Origin: Takakia lepidozioides | Lineage: Eukaryota; Streptophyta; Takakiopsida; Takakiales; Takakiaceae | DNA length: 64,000 bases | NCBI GenBank assembly: GCA_030704615.1 | Contig: CM060733.1 | Location: 25,666,001 to 25,730,000, forward strand | Direction: 5' to 3' | Part shown: one piece after another, positions 55,430 through 64,000 of the stretch | Numbering within the stretch: position 1 is the first letter of the stretch | How the letters are laid out: each line of letters opens with the position of its first letter | Made by a program: the position numbers and the translations under genes | The notes under the pieces: model-generated | Told to the model about the DNA's origin: nothing | The model's input: only the letters and a program-made list of their open reading frames with translations | The model's database searches: none

Positions 55430-58364
55430 AGGCAGGTGAGTACTGGTGAAAGTAGTTGGAATTCCTGTACAGTAATCGCTTGCCTGACGTTTTTGAGATG
55501 AACTTGGTACCTTGGTACGTTGGCAGTCACCACAGACAAGAAAGTCCTTGATGACATAGAGAGGCATCCCAAGGAACCTGCTGATCCGTCCAAAAAGAAT
55601 CACCAGCTTCTAATTTTGGAGGCACAGTGAACTTCCTTTTCCTGCTACACATCATGCAAAACAATGTGCGTATCTGGAACAACCTGCAGCCTCCGTGTGC
55701 GGCGACCAAAAAAATTTAGAACAGCATGGATGTCCTCAATTTGTTGATGCAATTTGTCATCTCGAACAGATGTATGCACCTCATTCCTTTGAAGTACCGT
55801 CCGAGCTGCCAGCTGCAACATAAATTTTGGACAGCAGCAGAAGTAGCGGCGTCCTTTGATTCACTTGACAATGAGTTTTACTTGAGGACATATTTTGCAG
55901 CACGTTCTGCAATCTCCACATTCCCATGGATATTGCAGGCACCAAGCAAGGCTCTCCACACCACAGCATCTGGTCCAGCTGGCATTTTGTTAATGAGGTC
56001 CTCTGCCTCGTGTAAATGTCCAGCGCGACCAAGAAGGTCCACCATGCAGCCAAAATGCTCCCATGTAGGAGTGAGGCCATGATCTCGAGTCAAGGAATCC
56101 CAGTAGTGTCTGCCTTCATCCACTAGGCCCCCATGGCTACATGCGGAGAGAACACATACAAAAGTTATACCATTTGGCTTGAACCCTTTCTGTTGCATCT
56201 GTTTAAATAAACCCAAGGCTTTCCTACCACATCCATGCTGGGCATATCCTGCGATCATTGCATTCCATGAGACTACATCTCGCTGAGGCATATTGTCAAA
56301 TACCTGATTTGCATCATGTATGTTCCCACATTTGCAATACATGTCAACCAGGGCGTTCTCCAGAATGGTATCTGGAACAATTCCAGTTTTTATGATGTCA
56401 GCATGAACCTTTTTACCCTTCTCCAGGGCTGCCAGGCTAGCACAAGCATTCAAAATGCAGACGAACGTGACGTGGTCAGGTGTCACCCCTTCCTGCATCA
56501 TTTGCTCGTACATCTCCAAAGCCTCCCTACCACACCCATGATGGGCATACCCGGAGATCATCGCGTTCCATGAGACCACATTTCGTTGACCCATATTGTC
56601 AAACACTCGACTTGCACCATTCATGTTCCCGCATTTGGCATACATGTCCACCAGGGTGGTGTCCAGAATGATATCTGGTACAATTTCAGCTCTCATAATG
56701 TCAACATGGACCTCTTTGCCCTTCTCCAGGGCTGCCAGGCTGGCACAAGCCTTAAGAATGCAAACAAATGTGATATGGTTGGGTGGCATCCTTTCCTGTG
56801 TCATTTGCTGATAGATTTCCAAAGCCTGCGTTCCATACCCATGCTGAGCATAACCTGCAATCATCGTATTCCATGAAACCACATTTCGTTGACCCATATT
56901 GTCAAAAACTTGACGTGCATCCTTTATGTTCCCACATTTAGCATACATGTCTACCAGTGCCGTGTTGAGAATGGTATCTGGTACAATTCCAGCTTTCATG
57001 ATGTCAGCATGAACCTCTGCGCCCTTCTCCAGGGCTGTCATGCTGGCACAAGCCTTGAGAACGCAAACAAATGTGACGTGGTTGGGTGTCACCCTTTCGT
57101 GTATCATTTGCTCATAGGTTTCCAGAGCCTCCCTACCACACCCATGCTGGGCATATCCTGAAATCATCGCATTCCATGAGACCACATCTCGTTCAGCCAT
57201 TTTGTGAAACACTCGATTTGCATCATTTATACTCCCGCATTTGGCATACATGTCAACCAGAGTATTTTCGAGACTGATATCTGGCAGAATTCCAGCTTTG
57301 ATGATGTCAGCATGGATCTCTTTGCCCTTCTCCAAGGCTGCCAGGCTGACACATGCCTTGAGGACACAAAGGAATGTGACCTGGTTGGATGTCATCCCTT
57401 CCCGTATCATTTGCTCATAGGTCTCCAAAGCCTCCCTACCACACCCATGCTGGGCGTATCCTGTGATCATTGCATTCCATGAAACCACATTTCGTTGAGC
57501 CATATTGAGAAACACTCCATTTGCATCATTTATGCTCCCGCATTTGGCATACATATCCACCAGGGCAGTCTCAACAGTGATATCTGGAACAAGTCCAGAT
57601 TTCATGACATCAGCATGGACCTCCTTGCCCTCCTGGAGGGCTGCCAAGCTGGCACAAGCCTTGAGAACACAAACGAAGGTGATGTGATTGGGAATCATCC
57701 CTTCCTGAATCATTTGTTCATAAGTCTCCAAAGCCTGCCTACCACACCCACGCTTGGCATATCCTGCCACCATAATATTCCATGTGGACAAATCTCGTAC
57801 ATGCATTTTGTCAAACACAAGGCGTGCATCTTCAATGCTCCCACACTTGGCATGCATGTTGATGAGGGTGTTGAGTAGAAAGATCTTCGGCTTGAATCCA
57901 TTTTGGATCATGTGGGCATGCACCTGCTTTCCCTCCACTAGGCCTTTCACTTTGATGCACTCCTGCAAAAGACACACATATGTACTGGAGTCTGCCAAGA
58001 TGCCCCCTTGGTTCAAAATTTGCAATGCATCTTTCAATCGTCCTGTCTTACACAGTGTCCTCACATCCCCACAGGTGCCAGAAGAGTTCTTATGGGCTTT
58101 CTTTCTTGGTCCTCTTTCTGAAGTAGTCGAAGCCCCTGATCCAAGCAGCCCTGTGGCCCCTGCTTTCAGTTGACCAGCTACCAGTTTAGGTTTCTTCTCA
58201 GAAACAATCCGCAGTGCCTTGTTGGTACTCTTCTTCTTGTAATCTGTTCCCCTGGGAAGAATCTGCACCCACACTCCATTCCTACCTGCTTCAACAATGT
58301 ATGCCTCCACGTGAGGAGCTGACGATGGTAACCCATAACTTGAATAGGAATCACCACCACCGCC
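55430..58364 (-). pseudogene. Long PPR-DYW locus with ruined E/DYW end
   Basis: The main frame (58,364-55,878) has no ATG near its start and begins after an acceptor-like TTTGGTAG, so an upstream exon is expected. It opens with a leader copy (GVWVQILPRGTDYKKKST), then KNSSGTCGDVRTLCKTGRLK and about 20 PPR motifs. Triplets such as VVSWNAMITGYAQHGCGREA, FVCVLKACASLAALQEGKEV and LVDMYAKCGSINDANGVFLN repeat nearly unchanged. The frame stops at TAA after RAAKYVLK, where relatives continue into E2. Past the stop, other frames still spell decayed E+ and DYW parts: HLFEMTNCINKL (for VRDDKLHxQIEDIH), then MPLYVIKDFLVCGDC near 55,560. Both the HxE box and the final CSCGDYW are gone. The PPR array itself is intact, so an RNA-binding product without deaminase is possible. 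Confidence 0.8.
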
Positions 58365-58783
58365 TACCAAATACTAGCTCCCATGCTGAATTGCTGGAAA
58401 AACTGCAAAAAGGTGGGAGAAAGGAAGAAACAAATTGTGACAAAGGTTTCTTGTTGTTTGCTTCTGATGGCGCATGACGGACTTCACCTTTCTTCCCAGA
58501 GTGTTGAGTGGGGTTTGAAGAATATCCCTTCCGAAGGTTCTCCTCATCTTTATTCTTGCTTTTTGGATACTTTCCTGCAACTCCAGTACCAGTGACATAT
58601 TGAAAAAGTCAGACCACAAGAGATCCACCTGGACATAACTCACCAAGCCCACAATAGTTGGAAAAATGAGAAGAAAAAGCCCAAAAAAGTGTCAATCCAT
58701 GAGTGTGATGGAGGAAACTTAAATCAGCTGAAGGCAAGGAAAATACTTCAAGCAACTTCTGAATCTAGTTTCATGGTATTTAC

Positions 58784-58949
58784 CTTTAGCACCATCCAGC
58801 CTTTCCAATTCGTCCTCCACCCACCAAGGGTTCTTGCTACTGTCGATCCACAGTGCCTGGTTGGTACTCTTGTGCTTGAAATCTGGTCCTCTAGGGTGGA
58901 TCTGCACCCCTGCCTCCTCAGCTATCTGTATCTTCACAACAAAATGCAT
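58784..58949 (-). other. Leader exon upstream of the 55-58 kb PPR locus
   Basis: An ATG at 58,949 opens MHFVVKIQIAEEAGVQIHPR, then GPDFKHKSTNQALWIDSSKN and PWWVEDELERLDGAK, followed at once by a strong splice donor (AAAG|GTAAAT). The next downstream frame starts after an acceptor-like TTTGGTAG at about 58,364 and contains a second, diverged leader copy. This supports the leader as a real coding exon joined by splicing to the PPR exon, and shows a tandem leader duplication. Confidence 0.65.
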
Positions 58950-60285
58950 AGAGTCTGCCCCTCACTACAAATAGCTGACAATGACAACCCCTATTGTCTA
59001 CAACGAGAACACCACTCTTTACAAATACTGGTTCCTATGCTGAATTGGTGGCAAGACTGAAACAAAAGTGTGAGCAGAGAGACAAGAATGTGATTGCCAG
59101 CGTTGGCTTGGGCAATCCCTTTCAGGATGTTTGACTCAGTCTGGAATTTCCATAGCGCAGACGTTCAAATTACCCAGAATTGAGTCTTGATTAATGCACT
59201 AGCATTGTCCAAGCATGATGTTGATCCAGCACTGCTCCACTAAACTGCAACAAGTGCTACACATTTGTTGAATGTAGTTTGAATGCCAGTTTGAATGCTA
59301 GTTAAAAACTTCGCAAGAAATTTTTTGACACTGTTGCTCTGCTTCTACCGTAAGACAACAGACATTCACCTTATTGCCTCGATTGTCCCACCAGTTGGTA
59401 GGGTCTGCAAAATATTCGTTCCAAAGCTTCTCCACGTCTGTAATTTGGTGTTTTGGAGGTTTGCGTTTGTGGCCACCTTGCTCAATCCCTTCTCCATAAG
59501 CTGCGCCCTCCTCTATTGGTCTCCACCGCTTACTCGTACTAATTCTCCACTTTTCGTTCCTGCGTAAGAGGTGCGAAGCGCAGAAATGTAAGATTAATAA
59601 TTTTTTTCATCGGTCAGGGGGGGTTCGGAGACCTGCCCCACCAACTCCCTAAAGGGTCAGGGACAAGGAGCCCCAGGGCTCTCCGGAGAGAACCTCTTAA
59701 CAAGAGATTGTTGCGATCTGGTTCTAAGGAAAGTGAATAATTTTTTTTATCATATCATATACAACATATAAATCCGCCCCCCAATCGACCTGAAACTATC
59801 TGAAGCAAATCTCAATGTGAGAAATTGCACGGGGTCCCATACAGGGTGGACGTGATAAATCTTTTCGAAACTCTCTGGACAGGGTCAGGCTTGCAAGCAG
59901 CGTAGTCTCGCAGGGGCTTGTGAGTGCAGCCCGTGACGCTTGGAGCACTTGTGGAGGGTGCTGAGCTTACGATACGCCCTGCCATGCCTCTCCTTCTCCA
60001 AGGCTTTTATTGAAAGCAAATCAGCATTTAAAACACTCCCCTGGTTTGTCAGGTGTCTTGTCTCAGGTGAGAGGTAGGGTACTAAGAGCTCCACAAAGAA
60101 TCCTCACACCTAGAGAATCCTACGTATGACACGATGCAAAACATCCCACCCTGCACTTGGACTTCTTGATTCTGTATTTTCGCTTTTAATCGGATCCTCC
60201 TTCTGGCTCAACAGGCAAGTCTCTTCCTCATGGAAGAAGAGTCGGGAGTTCCTTTCAAGATCCAAACTTGCAGCTGTGCAACATG
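58950..60285. other. Intergenic; homopolymer and G/C-rich patches
   Basis: No coding frame is convincing. Between 59,590 and 59,760 two T-rich runs bracket a G/C-rich segment (CAGGGGGGGTTCGGAG to CTCCGGAGAGAAC), which resembles an inserted short element, but no TIR or target duplication was found. The rest shows nothing recognisable. Confidence 0.35.
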
Positions 60286-60765
60286 TCAGGTTGCTTTGAA
60301 GATATTTGGTGTTTAGGCCGTGCACATGTTTTCCTTCAGCTGGGCCTTGCGTCTTGATGCACTTTTGGCAAAGCCTAACGAAAACGAAATGCCTTCTTGC
60401 TTGAGAAGAATGTGCTGCCCTTACATAGTCTCCTTACATCCCCACAACTGAGAGAGGAATTCTTTTGAACCTTGGGTTTGTTTCAAACTGGAGAGGGTCA
60501 ACAACAGCCCTTGGTAAAGCCTATAAAAGGCTCCAGAGCTCTCAAGGATTTGTAGCATTCCTGTGACATCACCATTACAATGTTTTTTGTTAAATTTGTC
60601 AACAGCTCCTGTGTGTTTCCCAGCAATCTTTGGGATAAACTTTGTGGTGTCTGGCAGTCACCTCGCACGCATGAAGGTCCATGCTGACACACACCAGGCG
60701 TCCCAGGGGACGTGCTGGTGAGCACAGATGCAATGGCCAGCTTCTCATGCAATGGTCAGAATTAG
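60286..60765 (-). pseudogene. Scraps of a DYW end and a PPR N-terminus
   Basis: Reading on the minus strand, 60,765-60,590 carries HEKLAIASVLTSTSPGTPGV and a decayed VRGDCQTPQSLSQ, matching the DYW stretch HSEKLAIAFGLISTSPGMPL and [13 protein letters not shown] of the intact gene. Below it, 60,480-60,290 carries a damaged PPR N-terminus (stops and frameshifts) with readable LLKQEGIS and AEGKHVHG. A DYW end directly followed by a PPR start suggests the junction of two former tandem genes, with everything else deleted. Confidence 0.6.
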
Positions 60766-60767
60766 GA

Positions 60768-61070
60768 TTTTTCCTACTTTGGGCCCCAATCATACTCTTT
60801 TGAATTGCTGTGAGTTCCAGCTGCTCCACAATTCTATTATGCTATGTAACTGCTCGCACAAAACCTGTCCACTACCCTCAGTTGCTGCTCCAATCTTCAT
60901 TGAACTGTCCTCGTTACTATGGGCTACAGACAGAAATAACTGAGTAACTGCAGTGCTAATCGTCGCACCAAATAACACAAAATGCTTAACAATTCCATTC
61001 ATACAAATAAGCACAAACTATCACCCGATGTGTACAGCACCACTTTGAGCATCTTTAATGCATGTAGCTT
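60768..61070. other. 3' flank of the intact PPR-DYW gene
   Basis: Nothing recognisable; presumably 3' untranslated sequence of the gene on the right. Confidence 0.35.
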
Positions 61071-61073
61071 GTT

Positions 61074-63998
61074 TCACCAGTAATCCCCACAAGAACATGC
61101 CCCTTCTTGGAAATGGTGAAAGCGGTTGGCATCCCGTACAATAATCGCTCGTTTGACAATCTTTGAGATGAACTTTGTGGCTGTGTGGCAGTCACCACAT
61201 ACACGAAGGTTCTTGATGACACGGAGAGGCATCCCAGGCGATGTGCTGATCAGCCCAAAAGCAATGGCCAGCTTCTCACTGTGGTTGCAGAGAGAAAATT
61301 CCTTTTGCACCTCCACATCATGAAAAACAAAGCGGGTGTCAGGCAAGTACCCTGCCTCCTTCATCTGCCCAGACAATCTTTTTAGCTCAGCATGGATCTC
61401 CTCAATTTGCGGATGCAATTTGTCGTCTACGACGAATGTATGCACCTTGTTCCCCACCTCAATGCAACTGCAACCTGGCTCCTTCCTCACACCTCTGACC
61501 TCCATCATTTTTCTCAATTTTGCAGTATCATCCCACCTGCCGGCCGCAGCATATATATTGGACAACAACACATAAGTTGCAGCATCCTGTTGATCCCACT
61601 TGAGAATGCATTTTGCCGCACGTTCTGCCACCTCCACGTTGCCATGAATGCTGCAGGCACCAAGCAAGGCCCTCCATACGACAGCATCTGTTTGGGTTGG
61701 CATTAGATTAATCAAGTCCTCTGCCTCACCTAAGTGCCCTGCACGGCCGAGAAGGTCCACCATGCAGCCCAAATGTTCCCCAGTCGGAGTGAGGCCATGA
61801 TCTTGAGTCAGGGAATCCCAGTAGTGTCTGCCTTCATCCACTAGGCCCACATGGCTACATGCAGAGAGAAGACATACAAAAGTTATACCGTTTGGCTTGA
61901 AACCTTCCTGTTCCATTTGTTTAAATAGATCGAGGGCTTTACTACCAGAAGCATGCTGGGCATATCCTGCAATCATTGCATTCCAAGAGACCACATCCCG
62001 CTGAGCCATACTGGCAAACACCCGCTCTGCATCACTTATGCTCCCGCACTTGGCATACATGTTGACCAGGGCAGTGTCAAGGATAATATTTGATACAATT
62101 CCAGCTTTCATGATGTCAGCATGGACCTCTTTGCCCTTCTCCAGGGCTGCCAGGCTGGCACAAGCCTTGAGAATGCACACGAATGTGATTTGGTTTGGTC
62201 CCATCCTTTCCCGTATCATTTGCTCATAGGTTTCCAGAGCCTCCCTACCACACCCATGCTGGGCATATCCTGCAATCATGGCATTCCATGAGACCACATT
62301 TCGTTGAGCCATATTGTCAAACACCTGATTTGCATCCTGTATGCTCCTGCATTTGGCATACATGTCAACCAGGCTATTCTCCAGGATGGTGTCTGGCACA
62401 ATCCCAGCTTTCATGATGTCAGCGTGGACCTCTTTGCCCTTCTCCAGGGCTGCCAGGCTTGCACAAGCATTGACAGCGCAGACATATGTGACCTGGTCAG
62501 GTGTCACCCCTTCCTGCTTCATGTACTCATATGTCTCCAAAGCCTCCCTGCCACAGCCAATCTGGGCATATCCTGCGACCATTGCATTCCATGTGACTAC
62601 ATCTCGTTGAGCCATATTGCCAAACACCCTACTTGCATCATTTATGCTCCTGCATTTGCAATACATGTCAATCAGGGTATTGTTCAGGCTGATATCTGGG
62701 ACAATTCCAGCTTTCAGGATGTGCGCATGGACCTCTTTGCCCTTCTCCAAGGCTGCCAGGCTGGCACAAGCCTTCAGAACACAGATGAAAGTAACCTCAT
62801 TGGGTATCACCCTTTCCCATATCATTTGCTGATAGGTCTCCAAAGCCTCCCTACCACAGCCACTCTGGGCATACCCTGTGATCATTGCGTTCCACGAGAC
62901 CACATTTCGTTGGGCCATATTGTCAAACACCCGAATTGCATCATTTATGCTGCCACATTTGCAGTACATGTCCACCAGGGCAGTTTCCACAATGATATCT
63001 GGCACAATGCCAGCTTCGATGATGTCACCATGGACCTCCTTGCCCTTCTCCAGGGCAGCCAAGCTGGCACAAGCCTTGAGAACGCAAACAAATGTGACTT
63101 GGTTGGGTTTCACCCTGCTCCCTATCATTTGCTCATATGTCTCCAAAGCTTCCCTACCACATCCGTGCTGGGCATATCCTGCGATCATTGCACTCCATGA
63201 CACCACATCTCTTTGAGACATATTGCAAAACACATGATCTGCATCGAATATGCTCCCACATTTGGCATACATGTCGACCAGGGCGGTGTCCAGAATGATA
63301 TCTGGCAGAACTCCGGCTTTCATGATGTCAGCATGAACCCTCTTGCCCTTCTCAAGGTCTGCCAGGCTCGCACATGCCTTGAGAATGCAAACGAACGTGA
63401 CCTGATTGGGTGTCACCCCCTCCCAAATCATTTGGTCATAAGTCTCTAAAGCCTCCCTACCACACCCACACTTGGTATATCCTGCCACCATTATATTCCA
63501 TGTATACATATCTCGTACATGCATTTGGTCAAACACTAGGCGCGCATCGGTGACACTCCCACACTTGGCATGCATGTTGATGAGGCAGTTCAGTAGCAAT
63601 ATGTTTGGCTTGAATCCACTTTGGATCATGTGGGTGTGCACCTGCTTTCCCTCTGCTAGGCCTTTCATCTTGATGCACTCCTGCAAGAGACAGACATACG
63701 TACTGGAATCTACTGAAATTCCCCGTTGCTTCAGCATGTGCAAGGCATCTTTCAGTCGTCCTGCCTTACATAGTTTCCTCACATACCCACAAGTGCCAGA
63801 AGAGTTCTTGTTGACCTCCTCCCTTGGTTGTCTTTCACAAACAGTTGTCACAATGGAAGAGCCACATTCAAACGACTGTGCTGCCCCTGCTTCGAGTTGA
63901 CCATCTACCCATATATGTTTCTTGTAGCCACCAATCCACAGTATTCCCTTGGTACTCTTGTGCTTCAAATCTGGTACTCTAGCATGGCTTTGCACCCA
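61074..63998 (-). CDS. PPR-E-E+-DYW C-to-U RNA editing factor (5' end beyond the window)
   Basis: This 973-codon frame runs to the window edge; homology to other leader copies continues there, so the true start lies outside. Order: leader module (DLKHKSTKGILWIGGYKKHI), linker (REEVNKNSSGTCGYVRK), about 20 PLS motifs from residue 70 to 760, E1/E2 (VVWRALLGACSIHGNVEVAE, YVLLSNIYAAAGRWDDTAKL), PG box (GVRKEPGCSCIEVGNKVHTF), then DYW. The DYW domain keeps the deaminase HxE (HSEKLAIAFGL) and CxxCH ([13 protein letters not shown]), plus the C-terminal HxFxxGxCSCGDYW zinc site. All known catalytic features are present, so it should be a functional site-specific C-to-U editor in mitochondria or plastids. 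No frameshift was seen. The organelle cannot be judged without the N-terminus. Confidence 0.9.
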   Translation of the reverse strand, partial: WVQSHARVPDLKHKSTKGILWIGGYKKHIWVDGQLEAGAAQSFECGSSIVTTVCERQPREEVNKNSSGTCGYVRKLCKAGRLKDALHMLKQRGISVDSSTYVCLLQECIKMKGLAEGKQVHTHMIQSGFKPNILLLNCLINMHAKCGSVTDARLVFDQMHVRDMYTWNIMVAGYTKCGCGREALETYDQMIWEGVTPNQVTFVCILKACASLADLEKGKRVHADIMKAGVLPDIILDTALVDMYAKCGSIFDADHVFCNMSQRDVVSWSAMIAGYAQHGCGREALETYEQMIGSRVKPNQVTFVCVLKACASLAALEKGKEVHGDIIEAGIVPDIIVETALVDMYCKCGSINDAIRVFDNMAQRNVVSWNAMITGYAQSGCGREALETYQQMIWERVIPNEVTFICVLKACASLAALEKGKEVHAHILKAGIVPDISLNNTLIDMYCKCRSINDASRVFGNMAQRDVVTWNAMVAGYAQIGCGREALETYEYMKQEGVTPDQVTYVCAVNACASLAALEKGKEVHADIMKAGIVPDTILENSLVDMYAKCRSIQDANQVFDNMAQRNVVSWNAMIAGYAQHGCGREALETYEQMIRERMGPNQITFVCILKACASLAALEKGKEVHADIMKAGIVSNIILDTALVNMYAKCGSISDAERVFASMAQRDVVSWNAMIAGYAQHASGSKALDLFKQMEQEGFKPNGITFVCLLSACSHVGLVDEGRHYWDSLTQDHGLTPTGEHLGCMVDLLGRAGHLGEAEDLINLMPTQTDAVVWRALLGACSIHGNVEVAERAAKCILKWDQQDAATYVLLSNIYAAAGRWDDTAKLRKMMEVRGVRKEPGCSCIEVGNKVHTFVVDDKLHPQIEEIHAELKRLSGQMKEAGYLPDTRFVFHDVEVQKEFSLCNHSEKLAIAFGLISTSPGMPLRVIKNLRVCGDCHTATKFISKIVKRAIIVRDANRFHHFQEGACSCGDYW

Positions 63999-64000
63999 CA

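Noticed and set aside
61126-63900. Long plus-strand frames opposite the PPR-DYW gene (up to 298 codons)
   Set aside because: They are antisense shadows that repeat with the same period as the PPR cassettes and lack any family signature. The same holds for antisense frames at 30.3-31.6, 40.0-41.3 and 56.3-57.9 kb.
1-64000. tRNA or rRNA genes
   Set aside because: I saw no convincing cloverleaf or rRNA core. TGGTATCAGAGC at 4,598-4,609 is a primer site, not a tRNA gene.

Overview
The window looks like nuclear DNA of a land plant. It has a 13-exon plastidic glucose transporter gene, canonical GT-AG introns of roughly 0.1-1.5 kb, Ty3/gypsy and LINE retroelement remnants, and seven or more pentatricopeptide-repeat (PPR) loci of the plant-specific PLS/DYW type. 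The nearly identical PLS triplets, the many DYW-derived copies in different states of decay and the heavy transposon load fit an early-diverging vascular plant such as a homosporous fern. That placement is inference, not proof.

Layout. 1-1,487: a cluster of CTGGTAT/ATACCAG motifs, then a decayed PPR-DYW gene (+). 2,160-9,708: two truncated, frameshifted Ty3/gypsy elements (-), one with a surviving LTR and an initiator-tRNA-Met primer site. 9,709-12,293: a graveyard of PPR fragments (+), cut at its end by a TIR element. 13,525-20,102: an apparently intact plastidic glucose transporter gene (-) with a LINE tail in intron 1. 21.3-22.2 kb: weak unidentified coding-like frames. 22.9-26.0 kb: an L1-like LINE remnant (-). 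26-28.7 kb: AT-rich DNA, a 10-bp minisatellite and an orphan 298-codon frame. 29.2-31.6 kb: a PPR gene (-) stopped by a one-base insertion, with a partial tandem duplication of its end. 32.8-33.8 kb: an inverted pair of paralogous exons. 35.8-39.3 kb: a LINE (+) with endonuclease, RT and C-terminal zinc-finger regions. 39.7-41.8 kb: a second PPR gene (+). 42.9-43.1 kb: a complete TIR element. 44.5-53.7 kb: a large multi-exon BRCT-BRCT-BAH gene (+). 54.1 kb: a long foldback. 55.4-58.9 kb: a PPR-DYW locus with a ruined DYW end (-). 60.3-60.8 kb: PPR/DYW scraps. 61.1 kb to the window end: a full PPR-E-E+-DYW gene (-) with intact deaminase residues, continuing past the right edge.

How it fits together. 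The PPR loci are relatives built from a near-identical 303-bp P-L-S cassette, and they document birth and death of organelle RNA editing factors. Only the 61-64 kb gene keeps every element expected for C-to-U editing; its motifs give a testable RNA target pattern. A second sequence unit, a protein-coding 'leader' module of about 45 codons, lies upstream of or fused to PPR genes on both strands and also occurs without a PPR array. I do not recognise it, and it is the most interesting unexplained signal here. The glucose transporter and the BRCT-BAH gene appear to be ordinary single-copy nuclear genes lying between the repeats.
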